Part shown: one piece after another, positions 61,701 to 64,000 of the stretch
How positions within the stretch are numbered: the stretch's first letter is position 1
How the letters are laid out: the number at the start of each line of letters is the position of its first letter
Source of the DNA: Nocardioides daeguensis
GTDB taxonomy: Bacteria; Actinomycetota; Actinomycetes; Propionibacteriales; Nocardioidaceae
DNA length: 64,000 bases
Direction of reading: 5' to 3'
NCBI RefSeq assembly: GCF_019192965.1
Contig: NZ_JAHTKU010000001.1
Coordinates: 124,001-188,000 of the forward strand
The notes under the pieces: model-generated
Told to the model about the DNA's origin: nothing
Databases searched by the model: none
The model's input: the letters and a program-made list of their open reading frames with translations, nothing else
Program-made: the position numbers and the translations under genes

Positions 61701-62764
61701 CCGTCCAGCAGTCCGCGCACGGTGTCCGCGATCGGGGTGCCGGCGACGCCTCCGTGGGCGACGGTCAGGCAGCCGAGCCCCAGCAGCGCGGCGAGGAGCA
61801 GCGGGCGTCGTACCGGGCTGTCCATGAGGGCCAGCCCGGCCAGGCCCACGCCAGCCAGGGCCGCGGCCGTGACGACGAGCAGCGGGTCGGTCGCGAGCTC
61901 GAACGCCGCCGGCCACCACGGGCGGTCGCCGGAGAGCAGGTAGGCCAGCCACGACGAGTCCCCGCGGGTCGCCTCCGACCAGCCGATCAGGGAGGTGGTG
62001 TCGCGTGCGCTCTCGACGTACTCGAAGAACGGCGGCGCGTACCTCGCGAGCACCGCGAGCGGCAGCGCCCACCATAGGCAGGCGGCGCCGACGGCGGCGG
62101 TCCACCCGGCCGCGAAGCGCCACGACGTCAGCCGCGAGCGCGCCCCCCACAGCACCAGCAGCGCGGCGAGCGGGAGGCAGGCGGCGGTCTCGACGGCGTT
62201 GACGCCGCCCATGCACACGACGGCGGCACCGCTGAGCAGTGCCGCGCTCCGCCCCGTCACCCGGCCGCGCAGGTGCAGCACGACCGGGAGGACCAGCCAC
62301 GGCATCACGGCTCCGGGCAGCGACTCGGCGCTCTGCACCGTCACGGTGCCCAGCAGCCGCGGAGAGAAGGCGAAGAAGGCGCCGGCCAGCAGAGCCGCAA
62401 GGTCGGCGAGGCCGACGGCACGGGCCACCCGGCGGGCACCCTCGCAGGCGACGACCAGGATCAGCGCCGTCCACAGTCGCTGCGCGACCCAGTCGGGCAC
62501 GTCGAGCAGGTCGGTGAGCCAGAACCAGGTGCCTTGGGGGAACAGGTAGCCGTAGGCCTGGTTCTGGAACTCCCCGAAGTTGGACTCGGGGTGCCACAGC
62601 GTGAAGGCGCCGGAGAGGAAGTCCCGCGGGCGCTCGGTCAGCTCCGCGCGGGTGTCGTAGGTGGTGGCTCCAGGCTGCTGGAGCAGCATGAGCGTGGTGA
62701 TCAGGGCGTACAGGGTCACCGCCACGCCCGTGCCGCGTCCGGCCGACCCGACCTTCTGCCTCAT
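58745..62764 (-). CDS. aftD: AftD-type alpha-(1->3)-arabinofuranosyltransferase
   Basis: A protein of 1339 residues. The N-terminal GT-C region (about 1-430) has some ten membrane helices with the catalytic Asp early (TTYDTRAELTERPRDFLSGA) and HPESNFGEFQNQAYGYLFP. The extracytoplasmic part includes two F5/8 C (discoidin)-like carbohydrate modules (VDGDLDTRWVSSVAS and YDGQPTTAWVSDDSD). Two more helices lie near the C-terminus. Size and order match mycobacterial AftD, which adds arabinofuranose from decaprenyl-phosphoryl arabinose. ATG 62764 is preceded by GGGAGGAGG. The acceptor here is unknown, since the host probably lacks a mycolate arabinogalactan. Confidence 0.83.
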   Translation of the reverse strand: MRQKVGSAGRGTGVAVTLYALITTLMLLQQPGATTYDTRAELTERPRDFLSGAFTLWHPESNFGEFQNQAYGYLFPQGTWFWLTDLLDVPDWVAQRLWTALILVVACEGARRVARAVGLADLAALLAGAFFAFSPRLLGTVTVQSAESLPGAVMPWLVLPVVLHLRGRVTGRSAALLSGAAVVCMGGVNAVETAACLPLAALLVLWGARSRLTSWRFAAGWTAAVGAACLWWALPLAVLARYAPPFFEYVESARDTTSLIGWSEATRGDSSWLAYLLSGDRPWWPAAFELATDPLLVVTAAALAGVGLAGLALMDSPVRRPLLLAALLGLGCLTVAHGGVAGTPIADTVRGLLDGPLQIFRNVHKIDPVVRLPLAVGFASAVAVGVERLVARRPRLAPGRSSLLLLPLLLVAVLGAPFLGTGTRTPGWTEISEPWRQARAYLAAEQRDAGPQQGDRTLVVPGSSFAQQAWGWTLDEPLAILGGVDMVSRTQVPLVPGESIRYLSALDQAIATGRVTPALVDQLARAGIGHVVLRRDLLRQLTRSPHPGGAAVALAKAGLQRVAAYGATDDGDPEVEVFRVPRRLPLVRVSAQDDVLTVRGSAESSLLAQGSGLVGADQPTVLEGETGWRRSADVVTDSDQRRERAFGNNDEGLSALMTADEPWRVERPAHDFPGGPGRGPVVARYAGLSGLVASSAQGYADNFGPVITAAGPYAAVDGDLDTRWVSSVASDPEQQWLRMDLDTPRAVHTVRVTPVADDPQVVPIRTIEVVAGKQRVRARVGATGAPVEVRLDGSRVDRVEIRVVEAATAARAARIGLREVALDGWRPRRTFAVPGDTAPDGALAFSTVPSRRACFITLTAPDCDVNRIRQPEEAGGLDRAFALTGAGSWRITGHVVARNTPEAARLLGQVERRPPVEATSSYGGDLKVAPRFAYDGQPTTAWVSDDSDLYPTLTFQWRRIRTITGITVRSGGVAGAPVAAVLTAGRRTERVELGSDGTVEVAPIRTHRLQVRFEKAPDARHVVVPEVELAGVDLTRPLVAGAPTGAVCGFGPVLEVGGRQVPTKVTGTMADLVNGTPLGLESCDPVTVRLPAGPQQVHVEPTSEFELLDVALVPAGRARPEESGREATVRQWDGARRTVRVGSGPASVLWLPENANPGWVAELDGHRLEPTRVDGWQQAWLLPAGKGGTIRLRYAPEQTYDVVLPLGLAVSGAVLLAGAACLLLLLVRRPSHGPQRAWPETGQDAGTPRWGLAAVAAGAALLLLGPVATIGLLAGALLVGRPVRATVAVLVLMTGSGLLDALGGARVVTDSADVAAALAVGLVAGLVLGRPRRRVEVSR

Positions 62765-62795
62765 CCCACCTCCTCCCGCTCGGCTGCCCGGCGCC

Positions 62796-62801
62796 ACTGT
62801 A
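62796..62801 (-). promoter_or_regulatory. -10 box TACAGT upstream of aftD
   Basis: TACAGT on the minus strand lies 31 nt before ATG 62764. A transcript would carry a leader of about 25 nt with GGGAGGAGG, so it is SD-led, unlike most neighbours. Confidence 0.35.
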
Positions 62802-62856
62802 GGAGACGCGGGCCCGGCACCGTCGGGTCGGCTTCGGTTCAGGTGGACCGTCCCCC

Positions 62857-62862
62857 TAACCT
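62857..62862 (+). promoter_or_regulatory. -10 box TAACCT of flippase gene (leaderless layout)
   Basis: TAACCT is followed by 6 nt and GTG at 62869. Confidence 0.55.
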
Positions 62863-62868
62863 GCTCTG

Positions 62869-64000
62869 GTGACGACGACCTCCCCGACCACGGGCTCACG
62901 CCTCGCCCGGCTGCTGCGCAGCAGCGCCGGCATCGCCATCGCGATGGCCGTGATGAACGTCGGCACCTACGGCTTCCAGATCGCCTCGGCCCGGCTGCTC
63001 GGCCCCGGCCAGTACGGCGCGCTCGCCGGTGTGATGGCGCTGCTGATGGTCCTCTCGGTGCTCCAGCTCGGCCTGCAGGCCACCTCGGCCCGGCGGATCG
63101 CCGCCGACCCCGAGCACGTCGCCGCCGTCGAGGCGGCCGTGCTCCGCACCGGCTGGCGTACCGCGCTGGTCCTCGGCGCCGTGACCGTCCTCGCCGCGCC
63201 GGTCGTCACGAAGCTGTTGCGCCTCGACGGGCTGCTGCCCGCCGTCCTGCTCGGCCTGGCCGTCGTCCCCGCCACCGTGATGGGCGCCCAGGCGGGCGTG
63301 CTGCAGGGCGAGCGGCGCTGGCTGCCGCTGAGCCTGGTCTACCTCGCGGTCGGCGTCCCCCGGCTGCTGCTCGGCATCGGGTTCCTGCTCGTGTGGCGCT
63401 CGGAGACGAGCGCGATGCTCGCCGTGCTGCTGTCGTCGTGGGCGCCGGTGCTCGTCGGCGCCTGGGCGCTCGGCCGCCACCCGCGCCGCGCCACCAACGT
63501 CACCGAGGGCGAGATCCGCCGCGACGTGCTGCGCGAGACCCTCGGCGGGTCGGCCGCGCTGCTGGCCTTCTTCGCGATGGCCAACCTCGACATCGTGGTC
63601 GCCCGCAGCGTGCTCGACGAGCACGACGCGGGTCTCTACGCGGGCGGCCTGATCGTCACCAAGGCCGTCTTGTTCCTGCCCCAGTTCGCGGTCGTCGTGC
63701 TGTTCCCGTCGATGTCGACGGGCACGGAGAGCCGGGCCGCGGTGATCAAGGGCCTGGCCTTCCTCGGCGCGTTGGGCGCCGCCTGCGTCGCGGCGACCTA
63801 CCTGCTCTCCGACCTGGCGCTGATCTTCATCGGCGGCGACGAGTACGCCCCGGTGCAGGACCGGCTCTGGATCTTCGCCGTGCTCGGGGCGTTGCTCGCC
63901 CTGCTCCAGCTGCTGGTGTACGCCGGACTGGCGACCCGCGGCGTCGCGACCAAGTATCTGGTCGGCGTCGGCGCGGTGGTCCTCGTCGGCCTCGGCGCGA
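62869..64000 (+). CDS. Wzx-like polysaccharide flippase, truncated by window edge
   Basis: 377 codons are visible and the frame stays open at 64000. At least ten membrane helices: GIAIAMAVMNVGTYGFQIA, ALAGVMALLMVLSVLQLG, then others up to YLVGVGAVVLVGL. The first helix pair and SARLLGPGQYGALAG match the MOP superfamily (Wzx/MATE-related) exporters of polyprenyl-linked glycan; GLYAGGLIVTKAVLFLPQF is the typical motif around helix 7. It should flip a sugar-lipid intermediate for the aftD cluster. GTG 62869 is set by TAACCT 6 nt upstream. It diverges from aftD across 104 bp. Confidence 0.83.
   Translation, partial: MTTTSPTTGSRLARLLRSSAGIAIAMAVMNVGTYGFQIASARLLGPGQYGALAGVMALLMVLSVLQLGLQATSARRIAADPEHVAAVEAAVLRTGWRTALVLGAVTVLAAPVVTKLLRLDGLLPAVLLGLAVVPATVMGAQAGVLQGERRWLPLSLVYLAVGVPRLLLGIGFLLVWRSETSAMLAVLLSSWAPVLVGAWALGRHPRRATNVTEGEIRRDVLRETLGGSAALLAFFAMANLDIVVARSVLDEHDAGLYAGGLIVTKAVLFLPQFAVVVLFPSMSTGTESRAAVIKGLAFLGALGAACVAATYLLSDLALIFIGGDEYAPVQDRLWIFAVLGALLALLQLLVYAGLATRGVATKYLVGVGAVVLVGLGA

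Noticed and set aside
59069..62077. A 1002-codon open frame on the plus strand inside aftD, and similar long frames opposite rpsA, the APC permease and the Ig/thrombospondin gene (47666-50236).
   Set aside because: They are antisense shadows caused by high third-position GC. Their products are Arg/Gly/Asp-rich low-complexity strings with no motifs, while the opposite strand encodes recognisable proteins.
54265..62899. A polyketide or nonribosomal peptide cluster suggested by the condensation-like and AMP-binding genes.
   Set aside because: The condensation-fold gene is a single acyltransferase in a glycan cluster, the AMP-binding gene is 22 kb away, and no carrier-protein or ketosynthase motif is present.

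Overview
The window is a chromosomal segment of a high-GC Gram-positive actinobacterium. The protein content (SepH, DUF4193, DUF3159, DUF3710, DUF4192, DUF2613, an AftD-type arabinofuranosyltransferase, a group 2 sigma factor of the SigB/HrdB family) and base composition fit Nocardioidaceae, most likely Nocardioides or a close relative; the genus is an inference without a 16S gene. I found no rRNA or tRNA gene and no CRISPR array.

Layout. 1-155: 3' end of a cytochrome P450. 253-2302: a small accessory patch with an ERCC4-nuclease/Lsr2-like fusion, a 49-codon remnant, a helix-turn-helix protein that looks like half of a toxin-antitoxin pair, and a degraded integrase C-terminus. 2314-11465: a conserved actinobacterial block in the same order as M. 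tuberculosis Rv2689c-Rv2701c (TrmA-family methylase, APC permease, ceoB-ceoC, DUF3159, OB-fold, DUF3710, dut, DUF3093, DUF4193, suhB), with DUF4235 and hemH added. 12574-26179: MFS exporter, sugar-lactone oxidase, YchJ, sepH, a two-domain fatty acyl-CoA reductase-like protein, sulfurtransferase, GCS2 ligase, DUF4192, dinB and oligopeptidase B. 26351-28000: sigB and coaE, separated by a triple 36-bp repeat. 28023-44989: acyl-CoA synthetase, SGNH esterase, a PucR-controlled GABA degradation operon (gabT, amino acid dehydrogenase, gabD), Mut7-C RNase, FAD monooxygenase, serA, a ureohydrolase (speB) with GlxA and PucR regulators. 45058-46527: rpsA. 47681-50242: a large secreted Ig/thrombospondin-3 protein. 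50310-64000: an envelope glycan cluster (methyltransferase, condensation-fold acyltransferase, DUF3068, two glycosyltransferases, DUF2613 peptide, two GT-C-like membrane proteins, AftD and a flippase that runs off the right edge).

How it works together. The GABA operon can turn GABA into succinate while the embedded dehydrogenase regenerates 2-oxoglutarate; the ureohydrolase nearby may feed it with putrescine or GABA. ceoB/ceoC and the APC permease concern cation and amino acid transport. The right-hand cluster should build, acylate and export an arabinan-like surface polymer.

Expression signals are unusually readable. Nineteen genes begin 6-8 nt after a TANNNT box, the layout of leaderless actinobacterial transcripts, and this was used to choose several starts. 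sigB carries an exact GGAAT-N18-GTT promoter of the SigR/SigH type. One stretch (10114-10234) has homopolymer runs inside a hairpin that look like an assembly artefact. I did not find a convincing undescribed defence or biosynthetic system; the strongest leads are the promoter architecture, the left-edge island remnants and the AftD cluster.
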